A stretch of DNA of 40,156 bases. Source: Gammaproteobacteria bacterium (GTDB lineage: Bacteria > Pseudomonadota > Gammaproteobacteria > Methylococcales > Methylomonadaceae). Position 1 is the first letter of the stretch. Every line of letters begins with the position of its first letter. Below, one piece after another: positions 1 to 7,405 of this stretch. Position numbers and translations under genes: made by a program. The stretch lies in contig JAJRUF010000021.1 of assembly GCA_024277935.1 (NCBI GenBank), forward strand, positions 1 through 40,156, written 5' to 3'. The notes under the pieces are model-generated. The model saw nothing but the letters and a program-made list of their open reading frames with translations. It was not told where the DNA came from and did no database searches.

Positions 1-86
1 ATATGTAATAATCCTCTATAAACCTTGTAATACTAATCGGAAGAACATACATTTAAGTAATGCTTATTAGATATGGATAACACTCA

Positions 87-303
87 ATGCTTAAACTTCC
101 TGACAAAATTAACCAATGGTTCAAACAACTTTTGATTAATAAAAGTCCCTCTGAAAAAGACAGATACTTTTACAGTAAATGGCTGTGTTTTTATTGGTAT
201 TTTTGTCACAAATATCAACATCCTGCATTTGACCAAGTTATGGGGAAAAGATCAGTCTGAAGCACAGCGTAAGCAAGCATCTATGGGGTTTGTTATTCTT
301 TAG
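87..303 (+). pseudogene. Remnant of an integrase N-terminal (SAM-like) domain, frameshifted
   Basis: An ATG at 87 opens a 57-codon frame that stops at 260. Its peptide includes YFYSKWLCFYWYFCHKYQH, which resembles the N-terminal DNA-binding domain of integron/phage-type tyrosine recombinases (compare the common pattern YxxFCxKYxHP). From about 250 the next forward frame continues the same similarity with DQSEAQRKQAS, again a phrase typical of that domain, until a stop at 301-303. The switch of frame and the absence of any catalytic domain (no R..HxxR..Y) point to a degraded fragment rather than a working gene. Family assignment is from remembered patterns, without a database search. Confidence 0.55.
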
Positions 304-375
304 CAATATGAAATTGCTGCAACGTCAAACATAAACAAAAGAAACATTGTACGTGACATCTACCGGAGTAAGAAA

Positions 376-1092
376 ATGTTATTTAAACAATTATTAGATA
401 AAGAAAGCAGTACCCTTACCTACCTTATTGCTGATTTAACAACAAAGGAGGCTGTTTTTATCGACCCCGTTAACACTCAGCTTGAGCTTTATCTTGAGCT
501 GTTAAAAGCATATACGCTGACATTAAAATACTCACTTGAAACCCATGTTCATGCAGATCACATAACAGCAAGCGGCCTGTTAAGACAGAAACTAGGTGCA
601 AAAACTGCCGTCAGCTCTCTTTGTGGAGCAATTAGTGCCGACATTCAAATTCAAGATGATGATATTTTTGAGTTTGGCCAAGCCGAGAAAATCAAAGTGC
701 TTACAACACCCGGCCATACGCCAGGAAGTATTTCCTTTTTATGGAGAGACAGAGTTTTTACTGGTGACAGTCTATTAATAGATGGCTGTGGGCGTACAGA
801 TTTTCAAGCAGGTAACGTAGAACAGCAATACGACAGTATCACCCAAAAATTATTTACATTGCCAGATGAGACCATTGTCTACCCAGGACATGATTATAAA
901 GGTCGCTGGATTAGCAATATTATTCAAGAGCGAACTACAAATTCACGTCTCGCAGGAAAATCTAAACAACAGTTTATTGAAATTATGTCAAACCTTAGCT
1001 TAGCCAAACCTAAATTGATTGATATGGCTGTACCTGCAAATCGTTACTGTGGTGTTGATGAAGAACTTGCTCCTCAAGCAGCAGAAAGCTAA
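376..1092 (+). CDS. ETHE1-like persulfide dioxygenase / MBL-fold hydrolase
   Basis: This 238-residue metallo-beta-lactamase-fold protein carries the metal-binding motif THVHADH at 56-62 (H57, H59, D61, H62), with further ligands H114 in TPGHTPG, D131 in FTGDS and H172 in YPGHDYKG. GCGRTDF at 137-143 and the late NSRL are hallmarks of the ETHE1/persulfide dioxygenase branch, which keeps a mononuclear Fe(II) and oxidises glutathione persulfide to sulfite plus glutathione. A glyoxalase-II-like hydrolase is less likely because of GCGRTDF. There is no signal peptide, so it is cytoplasmic. The ATG has a GGAG ribosome site at 365-368, seven bases upstream. The next gene is a GST-fold protein six bases downstream, so the pair is probably co-transcribed, and a shared link to glutathione is plausible but inferred. 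Confidence 0.85.
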   Translation: MLFKQLLDKESSTLTYLIADLTTKEAVFIDPVNTQLELYLELLKAYTLTLKYSLETHVHADHITASGLLRQKLGAKTAVSSLCGAISADIQIQDDDIFEFGQAEKIKVLTTPGHTPGSISFLWRDRVFTGDSLLIDGCGRTDFQAGNVEQQYDSITQKLFTLPDETIVYPGHDYKGRWISNIIQERTTNSRLAGKSKQQFIEIMSNLSLAKPKLIDMAVPANRYCGVDEELAPQAAES

Positions 1093-1098
1093 CTATCA

Positions 1099-1758
1099 AT
1101 GAGCAAATGTCTTCCAATTTTATATAGCTTCCGCAGATGCCCTTATGCAATGAGAGCAAGGCTAGCTATTGCCAGTTCATTAATATCTTTGGAACTTAGA
1201 GAGGTTATTTTACGCAATAAGCCTCTGTCACTACTTGATATATCGCCTAAAGGAACCGTTCCAGTCCTACTTTTAAACGATAACACTGTTATTGATGAAA
1301 GCTTAGATATTATGTACTGGGCTCTATCCATCAATGACCCTGAGCATTGGCTTATCCCTAACTTGGCAAGCGATATAAACCAACTTATCACATGGAATGA
1401 TGGGGATTTTAAATATTATTTGGACCGCTATAAATATGCGGATCGTTATCCTGCGCACAGTGAAAAATTTTATCGAGAAAAAGCTGAGTATTTTTTAATT
1501 GAGTTAGAAAATAGATTAGCAAAACAGCCATTTCTATGCGCTGAAAACTGTTGTTTAGCAGATATAGCTATATTTCCTTTTATTCGCCAATTTGCCAATG
1601 TAAATAATGATTGGTTTCAGCAGTCAAAATACCAAAAACTTAATCAATGGCTAAACAAACTACTACAATCACAACTGTTTATTTTAGTGATGGAAAAATA
1701 CCCCACTTGGCAACCACAAGATAAGCCACTAATATTCCAGCCACTATGTTCTAAATAG
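1099..1758 (+). CDS. Glutathione S-transferase-like protein
   Basis: This is a 219-residue protein with a thioredoxin-fold N-terminal domain (about 1-80) followed by an all-helical C-terminal domain (about 90-205), the GST layout. The N-terminus has YSFRRCPYAMRARLAI, in which CPY at 14-16 occupies the glutaredoxin/omega-GST catalytic position. The cis-proline segment GTVPVLLL (around 53-60) and the following DES are the usual glutathione-binding elements. It begins six bases after the persulfide dioxygenase gene and is likely co-transcribed with it. Its last 15 bases overlap the end of the convergent HDOD gene. The substrate cannot be told from sequence; glutathione-dependent thiol transfer or dehydration is the family norm. 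Confidence 0.8.
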   Translation: MSKCLPILYSFRRCPYAMRARLAIASSLISLELREVILRNKPLSLLDISPKGTVPVLLLNDNTVIDESLDIMYWALSINDPEHWLIPNLASDINQLITWNDGDFKYYLDRYKYADRYPAHSEKFYREKAEYFLIELENRLAKQPFLCAENCCLADIAIFPFIRQFANVNNDWFQQSKYQKLNQWLNKLLQSQLFILVMEKYPTWQPQDKPLIFQPLCSK

Positions 1759-3060
1759 ACTCATTGCCTCCGCTATTTGTTGTTTTGCATTTTGCAAAGT
1801 CTGTAATGACATATCGGGCGTTAACTCATTATTCCCGAGTTTTTGGAATGCTGGCAAAGTATAAATCGGCGGTAATTGTTGCCTTTGTTTACTCGTCATA
1901 TAGCTATGAAATTTTGCTAATAACACAATATCACTAATACTAAGTTCTGCTTGTTCATCCGTATACCAATTCTCAATATTTTTAGGTATTTGCTGCAAAT
2001 CATTAGGAAACCCCCAAGTTTTTAATACTAATGAGCCGATAATGCCTTGTAAAGCCATTATTGTTAAGTTTAAATCTTGCTCTGTATATTTATCACTATT
2101 CAAGGAATCTGCAAAAATTAAAATAGGTAAAGCTCCAATATTATGCGTTAAACCTGCAAGCAATGCTTCATCAGGATTCATTTTTTTAGTTAATACTGTC
2201 AAGGTATAGCTAATACTGGAAACTTCAATACTTTTCTTCCAAAGCGCATGAACTTTAACTTTAGTTTCTTTATTTTTACTTTTGAATAAATTTTGTATGC
2301 TTATACTTGTCACCAAGTTTCTGGTCGTCGCTAATCCTAACCTTGCCACAGCATCATGAGAGTTTGTTATAGGGTTTACTGCTCGGTACAAAGGGCTATT
2401 AACAATTTGAATAAGTCTTGAAGAAATAACTGAATCAAAGTTTATTATTTTAACGGCTTCTTGAATACCTATATCTTTTTGAATAGCTGACCTAAGTTTA
2501 AGGGCTACATCAGGAAGACAAGGAATAATAAGCTTATCTTGCTTAAAATAACGACAAAAGGCATCAAAGAAAGCATTATTTTTTAGGTTCTCAGGAATAT
2601 CTTGTGAGTTAAGTAGAGGGTTTCGGATATGCTGACTGCTTAAATTTAAAATACTTGCAGGAAAGTGTAAAATCTTGACCTCAGATTTTGCAATAATAGT
2701 ACATTGGAATTGCTTACTATTAGATAATGGATAAAGTGCTTTAAAGGTTGATCCATTAATTAAATAGCCAGAGCCATTAGCTGTTTCAATATGACACTGC
2801 CCTTTGAGCAAATAAGGTAATGAATTTGATTGCTCATTAATTTTAAAAATCACCTGTCCTGGAGCATGAGTTGAGACTTTCAGTTCAAGCTGTTGCAGCT
2901 CATAATCTGGCATATCACCAACAGGAACAAGGGTCTGCAGGAAAGCAACTGGTATTTTTTTTATCACCAAAGGACTAGCACTATTACTTGCATAAATTTC
3001 TTTATGGCTAATAAGCGGAGTCTCTTTTTTTATTGTTTTTTTTATACGATTCCAGAACAT
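1744..3060 (-). CDS. cNMP-binding-like domain + HDOD domain signalling protein
   Basis: In this 438-residue cytoplasmic protein, residues about 45-140 look like a cyclic-nucleotide-binding (CAP_ED) beta-barrel. Residues about 170-370 form an HDOD domain, recognisable from IIPCLPDVALKLRSAI, the LIQIVNSPLY segment, the DAVARLGL turn and GLTHNIGALPI. The last of these is the position where true HD phosphohydrolases have HD; here it is HN, as usual for non-catalytic HDOD proteins. HDOD proteins generally act as signalling scaffolds in motility, biofilm or stress responses; the target here is unknown. It is monocistronic by layout, converging on the GST gene (15-base overlap). Whether the N-terminal barrel binds a nucleotide cannot be judged, because the conserved phosphate-binding RxA motif is not obvious. 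Confidence 0.75.
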   Translation of the reverse strand: MFWNRIKKTIKKETPLISHKEIYASNSASPLVIKKIPVAFLQTLVPVGDMPDYELQQLELKVSTHAPGQVIFKINEQSNSLPYLLKGQCHIETANGSGYLINGSTFKALYPLSNSKQFQCTIIAKSEVKILHFPASILNLSSQHIRNPLLNSQDIPENLKNNAFFDAFCRYFKQDKLIIPCLPDVALKLRSAIQKDIGIQEAVKIINFDSVISSRLIQIVNSPLYRAVNPITNSHDAVARLGLATTRNLVTSISIQNLFKSKNKETKVKVHALWKKSIEVSSISYTLTVLTKKMNPDEALLAGLTHNIGALPILIFADSLNSDKYTEQDLNLTIMALQGIIGSLVLKTWGFPNDLQQIPKNIENWYTDEQAELSISDIVLLAKFHSYMTSKQRQQLPPIYTLPAFQKLGNNELTPDMSLQTLQNAKQQIAEAMSLFRT

Positions 3061-3177
3061 ATATTGTATTGCCCTAATTTGGTGTTTTATTCCTTTCTGA
3101 ATTCAATTCCTTGTTTTACTTAGGATCGTGTATGGAATCACTTCCCGAAATTATAACGTAGGATTTTTGTTTCAGGT

Positions 3178-3286
3178 GGAATGATCTCATGAGGCGCATA
3201 GCAAGCTACGCAACGAATGAGATCATTCCATCTGGAGCAAAAAGACAAGTTAGAAATCAGGAAGTTGTTTCATGCACGTTCCTTAA
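3178..3286. repeat. Dispersed hairpin-bearing repeat, copy 1
   Basis: The roughly 109-bp unit starts with a perfect 13-bp inverted repeat (3178-3190 and 3217-3229) enclosing a second imperfect palindrome, GCATAGCAAGCTACGC. A conserved non-palindromic tail through TTTCATGCACGTTCCTTA follows. Nearly the same sequence recurs at 33041-33144 in the same orientation. It contains no gene. Its right end abuts the stop codon of the decayed EAL fragment. It looks like a small non-autonomous mobile or REP-like element. Confidence 0.8.
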
Positions 3287-3798
3287 TATAGACCTTTACT
3301 TACCCCTGTTTTCAACAATCTTGCAAATTCACTTGCCGGTAATGGCTTGGCAAAATAGTAGCCCTGTAACTGATCGCAGTCTTTTGCCCTTAGCATCTCC
3401 AGTTGCTCTTTAGTTTCAACACCTTCTGCAATGGTTTTTAAATTCAAACTTTTTGCCAGACTAATAATGGCATCAACGATATTTTCAGCTCCCTGATTTC
3501 TCACTATTTTAGCCGTAAATGATTGGTCAATTTTCAACTTATTCAAAGCAAAACGTTGCAAATAAGACAATGAGGAATAGCCTGTACCAAAATCATCTAT
3601 CGACAATTGAATCCCTGTTTTAGCCAGATGCTGAGTAATTTCAATAGCTTCCTTCGCATTTTTCATTGCCATACTTTCGGTCAGCTCAAGCTCTAGGAAC
3701 TGAGGTTCCAATTGCGCTAGACTTAAAGCATCCTCTACTTTTTCCAGCAAATTCTGTTGATGAAATTGAGCCATTGATAAATTGATCGCGAAAGTCAA
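3283..3798 (-). pseudogene. C-terminal fragment of an EAL-domain (c-di-GMP phosphodiesterase) protein
   Basis: About 170 codons encode the second two-thirds of an EAL domain. The order INLSMAQF, LELELTES, IDDFGTGYSSLSYL, LKIDQSF, AEGVET, LQGYYFAKP matches the family closely. The opening EAL/ExLxR segment and everything before it are missing. The frame opens at a TTG with an in-frame TAA two codons upstream, and the 120 bases towards lipA do not continue the domain in any frame I could recognise. With the N-terminal metal and substrate ligands absent it should not hydrolyse c-di-GMP. I read it as a decayed gene. The dispersed repeat touching its 3' end may mark a rearrangement. An annotation pipeline may nevertheless call it as an intact small EAL protein. 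Confidence 0.75.
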
Positions 3799-3916
3799 GG
3801 TTTAGTAACCTGCCTAATGCCAAACAAAATAGCCGGATGGGATTGAACCAATTGCTGATAGTTATGTTTAATAAAACTTTCAGTCCTTAGTGTGTCTAAA
3901 GAAATAAAGCCCCCCC

Positions 3917-4873
3917 TTACATTAACTCTTTTGCTTGCAAATCAGCATGGTACGATGACCTTACTAAAGGTGCGCTAGCAACATTTTTAAATCCTAATGC
4001 TTTCGCTATTTCTGCATACCGGTCAAACTGAGTGGGTGTCACATATTCTTTTACTGCAAGATGGTCTTTACTGGGTTGTAAATATTGCCCTAAGGTCAGC
4101 ATACTACAACCATGTTTGCGTAAATCTTGCATCACTTGTTTAACTTCATCTTCCTGCTCGCCTAAGCCTAACATAAGCCCTGATTTAGTCATAGCTTCTG
4201 GGTAAGCCTGTTTATATTTTTGCAATAAAGTTAAAGATTCATGATAGTTTGCTCCGGGCCTTGCCTGCTTGTATAGGCGAGGAACAGTTTCTAAATTATG
4301 ATTAAACACATCACAGGGTTGTTGCTTTAATATTTCAATGGCTTTATCCATTCGCCCTCTAAAATCGGGCACTAGCACTTCAATTTTTGTAGTAGGTGAG
4401 TGTTCTCTAATGGCTTTAATACAGTCTAAAAAATGTCCCGCGCCACCATCCCGTAAGTCATCTCTATCAACTGACGTGATAACCACATATTTCAAAGCCA
4501 TCTGTTTTATAGTAAGTGCCAGATTCAAAGGCTCTTGTTGGTCTAAAGGTTTTGGTTTGCCATGTGCTACATCACAAAAAGGACAGCGTCGTGTACAAAT
4601 ATCCCCCATAATCATAAAAGTAGCCGTACCATGACTGAAACATTCACCTAAATTTGGACAAGCCGCTTCTTCACAAACGGTATGTAAATTATTTTTCCTT
4701 AAGGCTTTTTTTATCCGGGTAATTTCATTATTAGCAGAAATTTTAACTCTGATCCAATCGGGCTTACGCAAAAAAGTTTCTGCTGCTTCAACCTTTATCG
4801 GTATCCTTGCCAACTTTTCTGCATTACGCTGGTGGGTTTCAGGGGTTTCTCTTGAGGGTGCTTTTAGGCTCAT
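3917..4873 (-). CDS. lipA: Lipoyl synthase
   Basis: LipA is a radical-SAM enzyme that inserts two sulfurs into octanoyl groups on lipoyl domains. The 318-residue length is normal. The auxiliary cluster motif is C67, C72, C78 ([12 protein letters not shown]). The radical-SAM motif CTRRCPFC supplies C93, C97 and C100. RSSY at 305-308 provides the C-terminal serine that ligates the auxiliary cluster. The start ATG overlaps the lipB stop as ATGA, so translation of the two is coupled. It is the last intact gene of the long minus-strand run. Confidence 0.97.
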   Translation of the reverse strand: MSLKAPSRETPETHQRNAEKLARIPIKVEAAETFLRKPDWIRVKISANNEITRIKKALRKNNLHTVCEEAACPNLGECFSHGTATFMIMGDICTRRCPFCDVAHGKPKPLDQQEPLNLALTIKQMALKYVVITSVDRDDLRDGGAGHFLDCIKAIREHSPTTKIEVLVPDFRGRMDKAIEILKQQPCDVFNHNLETVPRLYKQARPGANYHESLTLLQKYKQAYPEAMTKSGLMLGLGEQEDEVKQVMQDLRKHGCSMLTLGQYLQPSKDHLAVKEYVTPTQFDRYAEIAKALGFKNVASAPLVRSSYHADLQAKELM

Positions 4874-5478
4874 GAATTTATCGCTTGTAAAATTTGATGA
4901 ACAACAGGAACAGCTAGTTCATAAGTTTTTATTTTAACATTTAAGTCAGCCAGTTGTGTCACTTCCAAGTCGGGATAGCCGCAAGTATTAATAGACTTAA
5001 ATGGGCTTAGGTCCATATCATTATTAAAGCTAAGTCCGTGGTAACTACAGCTCTTCTTAACTCTTAACCCAACTGAACCTATTTTCTTTCCATCCACATA
5101 AACACCTGGGGCTTCAGGCTTTGCAATGGCTTTAATCCCATATTGAGCTAAAGTACTAATCATCGCTAGCTCAAGCATAGTTACAAGCTCCCTAACACCC
5201 TTTTTTAAGCGTTTAATATCTAATAAAATATAAACAACTAATTGCCCAGGGGCATGATAAGTAACTTGACCTCCTCGATCAGTTTCTATAACAGGAATAT
5301 CTTCAATTTGAAGTAAGTGTTCCCGCTTACCACTTAAACCTAAAGTATAAACTGGCAAATGCTCAACAACCCAAATTTCATCACTTGTTTGTGCATTCCG
5401 TTGCAGGGTAAATTCTTGCATTTGTTGCCAGACAGTTGCGTAGTCTTGTTGGCCTAAGCGCCTTACGGCTACCGTCAT
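4870..5478 (-). CDS. lipB: Octanoyl-[ACP]:protein N-octanoyltransferase
   Basis: LipB moves octanoate from acyl carrier protein to lipoyl domains, providing the substrate for LipA encoded immediately downstream. The 202-residue protein has the signature [12 protein letters not shown] at 68-79, catalytic K132 within GKKIGSVG and catalytic C166 within NTCGYPDL. It overlaps lipA by four bases. Upstream lie about 300 bases without a gene that hold an inverted-repeat element, so lipB-lipA may have its own promoter rather than depend on the run upstream. Confidence 0.96.
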   Translation of the reverse strand: MTVAVRRLGQQDYATVWQQMQEFTLQRNAQTSDEIWVVEHLPVYTLGLSGKREHLLQIEDIPVIETDRGGQVTYHAPGQLVVYILLDIKRLKKGVRELVTMLELAMISTLAQYGIKAIAKPEAPGVYVDGKKIGSVGLRVKKSCSYHGLSFNNDMDLSPFKSINTCGYPDLEVTQLADLNVKIKTYELAVPVVHQILQAINS

Positions 5479-5784
5479 TAGTGAACCTCTCTAGGCTGTC
5501 GAAGTATGGTTTTATTCATCATTTTTGATACTCTGGTTTATGGATATTAATTGTTGGCCGTGGGATAAAACCCCATAAAAGAGCTATTTTTCTCCGCGAC
5601 CGCAGAAGGCTTAAGAGCTAACAAAATCCACACTTGACGGTGACATAGCCTTAGGATTTTACGAGTAATACTTTGTAGAGCGGACTTCAGTCCGCTATAG
5701 AGATAATTTGTATCGGCTATTACGGGTTAAAGTCCGCTCTACAATCATAAGGGAGTCTGAAATTGTTAAGTGTCATGTGGTTTT
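5479..5784. other. 306-bp gene-free spacer between lipB and the DUF523 gene
   Basis: No open frame of note exists on either strand. The right half (5673-5744) is an inverted-repeat element listed separately. The left half (5479-5670) shows no tRNA, terminator or other structure I could support. A promoter for lipB must lie here or further upstream. Confidence 0.6.
5673..5744. repeat. 72-bp element with perfect 15-bp terminal inverted repeats
   Basis: TTGTAGAGCGGACTT at 5673-5687 is the exact reverse complement of 5730-5744. Within the left arm, CGGACTTCAGTCCG (5681-5694) is itself a perfect stem with a two-base loop. No gene is present. The GTAGAGCGGACTT end resembles a widespread class of small bacterial dispersed repeats, but only this copy is in the window. 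It may fold as a long hairpin in RNA, or be a MITE-like insertion. Confidence 0.75.
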
Positions 5785-6276
5785 TTAAGTGAGTTCTTTA
5801 ACAAACCAAGAAATAGCTTGTTTATTGTTTAACTGACTGGCTTGAACCATAACTAAATCAGGTGCTATTTCAAGCATTGTTGCTGCAAACAAGCCACTAC
5901 TTACTCCAACAACCTCACCTTTAGGTGAGTAGACTTGAGTATTATTGAGTCCACAACTTGGCGAGCAGTCTTGTAATACTAAACCTGCTAAAGAATGTTG
6001 CGCTGCAAATTGGGTCGCAAATATTTTCAATTGTTCGGTCAAATCAATAGCTGGATTCTCTTGCTCTAAAACTCGAATAGTTTGTCCAATTTGGGTCAGT
6101 TGTATTTTTTTTCTAGGTACACCTAAGCCAATTTCAAGCTCAGGACAAACAGGCATTAATCGACAGTATTTTTCTAATTCTTCGGCAATTAAACAGGTGT
6201 ATTTATCTTTACCGTCATACCTGACTGCATGACCTAATAAACAGGCACTCACAGCAACCAAAGGTAAATTATTCAC
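5785..6276 (-). CDS. DUF523 family protein (possible Fe-S thio-base desulfidase)
   Basis: The 163-residue protein matches DUF523 through VSACLLG at 9-15, VRYDG at 18-22, MPVCPELEIGLGVPR at 41-55 and LQDCSPSCGL at 101-110. Candidate cluster ligands are C12, C44 and C104 or C108. Characterised DUF523 proteins (TudS type) bind a [4Fe-4S] cluster and remove sulfur from thiouracil-like bases. Whether this one does so is inferred from family only. It starts 13 bases after the ybeD-like gene, so it belongs to the same minus-strand transcription unit, in front of the lipB/lipA sulfur-cofactor genes. Confidence 0.8.
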   Translation of the reverse strand: MNNLPLVAVSACLLGHAVRYDGKDKYTCLIAEELEKYCRLMPVCPELEIGLGVPRKKIQLTQIGQTIRVLEQENPAIDLTEQLKIFATQFAAQHSLAGLVLQDCSPSCGLNNTQVYSPKGEVVGVSSGLFAATMLEIAPDLVMVQASQLNNKQAISWFVKELT

Positions 6277-6289
6277 TGTTATTCTCAGG

Positions 6290-6556
6290 CTATAAAACCA
6301 TTATTACGGCAGGGCTATCATTTAAATCTTGATAAATAGCATCTAATTGTTGCTTGCTTTGTGCTTCTATCGTGACGGTAACGGACAAAAATTTATCACC
6401 CTTACTCGACTTTACCTTAACAGCACCCTCCAAGATATCGCCGGCATGATTACGCACAATACTCACCACAATACTGTCAAATTCTGCGATGTTTTTTCCC
6501 ATTGCCTTTATTGGAAACTGGCAAGGAAATTCAAATAGTGTGTCTTCTTCACTCAT
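6290..6556 (-). CDS. ybeD: DUF493 / YbeD-like regulatory-domain protein
   Basis: An 88-residue protein with LFEFPCQFPIKAMG at the N-terminus, SKGDKFLSVTVTIEAQS in the middle and a final IYQDLNDSPAVIMVL matches the small alpha/beta DUF493 family (E. coli YbeD, ACT-like fold). Its biochemical role is not established. In E. coli and relatives ybeD lies between dacA and lipB, exactly the position seen here. Its ATG overlaps the aminotransferase stop as ATGA, showing translational coupling. Confidence 0.9.
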   Translation of the reverse strand: MSEEDTLFEFPCQFPIKAMGKNIAEFDSIVVSIVRNHAGDILEGAVKVKSSKGDKFLSVTVTIEAQSKQQLDAIYQDLNDSPAVIMVL

Positions 6557-7401
6557 ACAGATTGCTTATATTGTTGAAATAACTTATTCATTGTATTAAA
6601 AACGGGCCCCGGTATTCCATCACCAACTGGTTTTTTATCTAACTCAATAACAGGAATAATTTCTCGAGTTGAACTGGTAATCCAAATTTCAGAAGCTGCC
6701 TGTAAAGCTTCCAGTGAAATAATCTCTTCGCTTAGTTCAAAATCATTTGCTTGTGCTAGTTCTATAATAACCTTTCGAGTAATACCTGGCAAAATCTCAG
6801 CCGTTTTTTCAGGTGTCATTAATATGCCATCAATTACTGCAAATAAATTACTGGCAGCCCCTTCCGTTACATAACCGTTTCTATGTAATATGGCTTCAGC
6901 GCAACCTTGCTCTACCGCTTGCTGCCTTAGTAATACATTGGCTAATAAAGTGGTTGCTTTAACATTACACATTTCCCAGCGGCTATCTTCCATTGTTAAG
7001 GCTTTAACCCCGGCTTCAACACCTGCAAAAGGTTTTATATCAGAGCACATAGCAAAAACTGTAGGAATAGGATTTTTAGGGAAAGCATGGTCTCTTTTGG
7101 CAGCAACACCTCGGGTTATTTGCAAATAGATAGATTGATTTTTAGATTTATCTAATAATGGACTTAATATTTCCATCCACTGCTCAAAATCATAAGGCAG
7201 TTGCAATCTAATTTTCGTTAGACTATCTTGTAACCTGTCTAAATGATCTTGCATTCTAAATAAACGACCAAAATAAGCCGGGATCACTTCATAAACGCCA
7301 TCACCAAATAAAAAACCACGATCAAGCACAGAGACTTTGGCTTCCGATAAAGGTAAATATTCTCCATTTAAATAAACTTTACTGTCGACTAAATCATTCA
7401 T
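6553..7401 (-). CDS. dat: Class IV PLP aminotransferase, probably D-amino-acid transaminase
   Basis: The 282-residue fold-type IV aminotransferase begins VYLNGEYLPLSEAKVSVLDR and continues GFLFGDGVYEVIPAY, the pattern of D-alanine transaminases. K148 in NVKATTLLANVL is the PLP lysine. EGAASNLF (180-187) binds the cofactor, and SSTREIIPV near the C-terminus is also typical. D-alanine transaminase makes D-Glu/D-Ala for peptidoglycan. Placement between dacA (five bases away) and ybeD in a cell-wall run supports this. Branched-chain aminotransferase or 4-amino-4-deoxychorismate lyase are the alternatives within the fold and cannot be fully excluded. Confidence 0.85.
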   Translation of the reverse strand: MNDLVDSKVYLNGEYLPLSEAKVSVLDRGFLFGDGVYEVIPAYFGRLFRMQDHLDRLQDSLTKIRLQLPYDFEQWMEILSPLLDKSKNQSIYLQITRGVAAKRDHAFPKNPIPTVFAMCSDIKPFAGVEAGVKALTMEDSRWEMCNVKATTLLANVLLRQQAVEQGCAEAILHRNGYVTEGAASNLFAVIDGILMTPEKTAEILPGITRKVIIELAQANDFELSEEIISLEALQAASEIWITSSTREIIPVIELDKKPVGDGIPGPVFNTMNKLFQQYKQSV

Positions 7402-7405
7402 CCGG

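Noticed and set aside
3189-3413. Plus-strand open frame across the dispersed repeat and the EAL fragment
   Set aside because: It crosses a repeat and runs antisense to recognisable EAL motifs, so it is a chance frame.
3799-3916. Minus-strand open stretch upstream of the EAL fragment (SLDTLRTESFIKHNYQQL...)
   Set aside because: It is in another frame from the EAL fragment, ends in a stop, matches no EAL N-terminal motif and is too short to assign. It may belong to the same decayed gene, but I cannot support that.
4338-4634. Plus-strand open frame inside lipA
   Set aside because: Antisense shadow of a well-conserved gene; no protein-like motifs.
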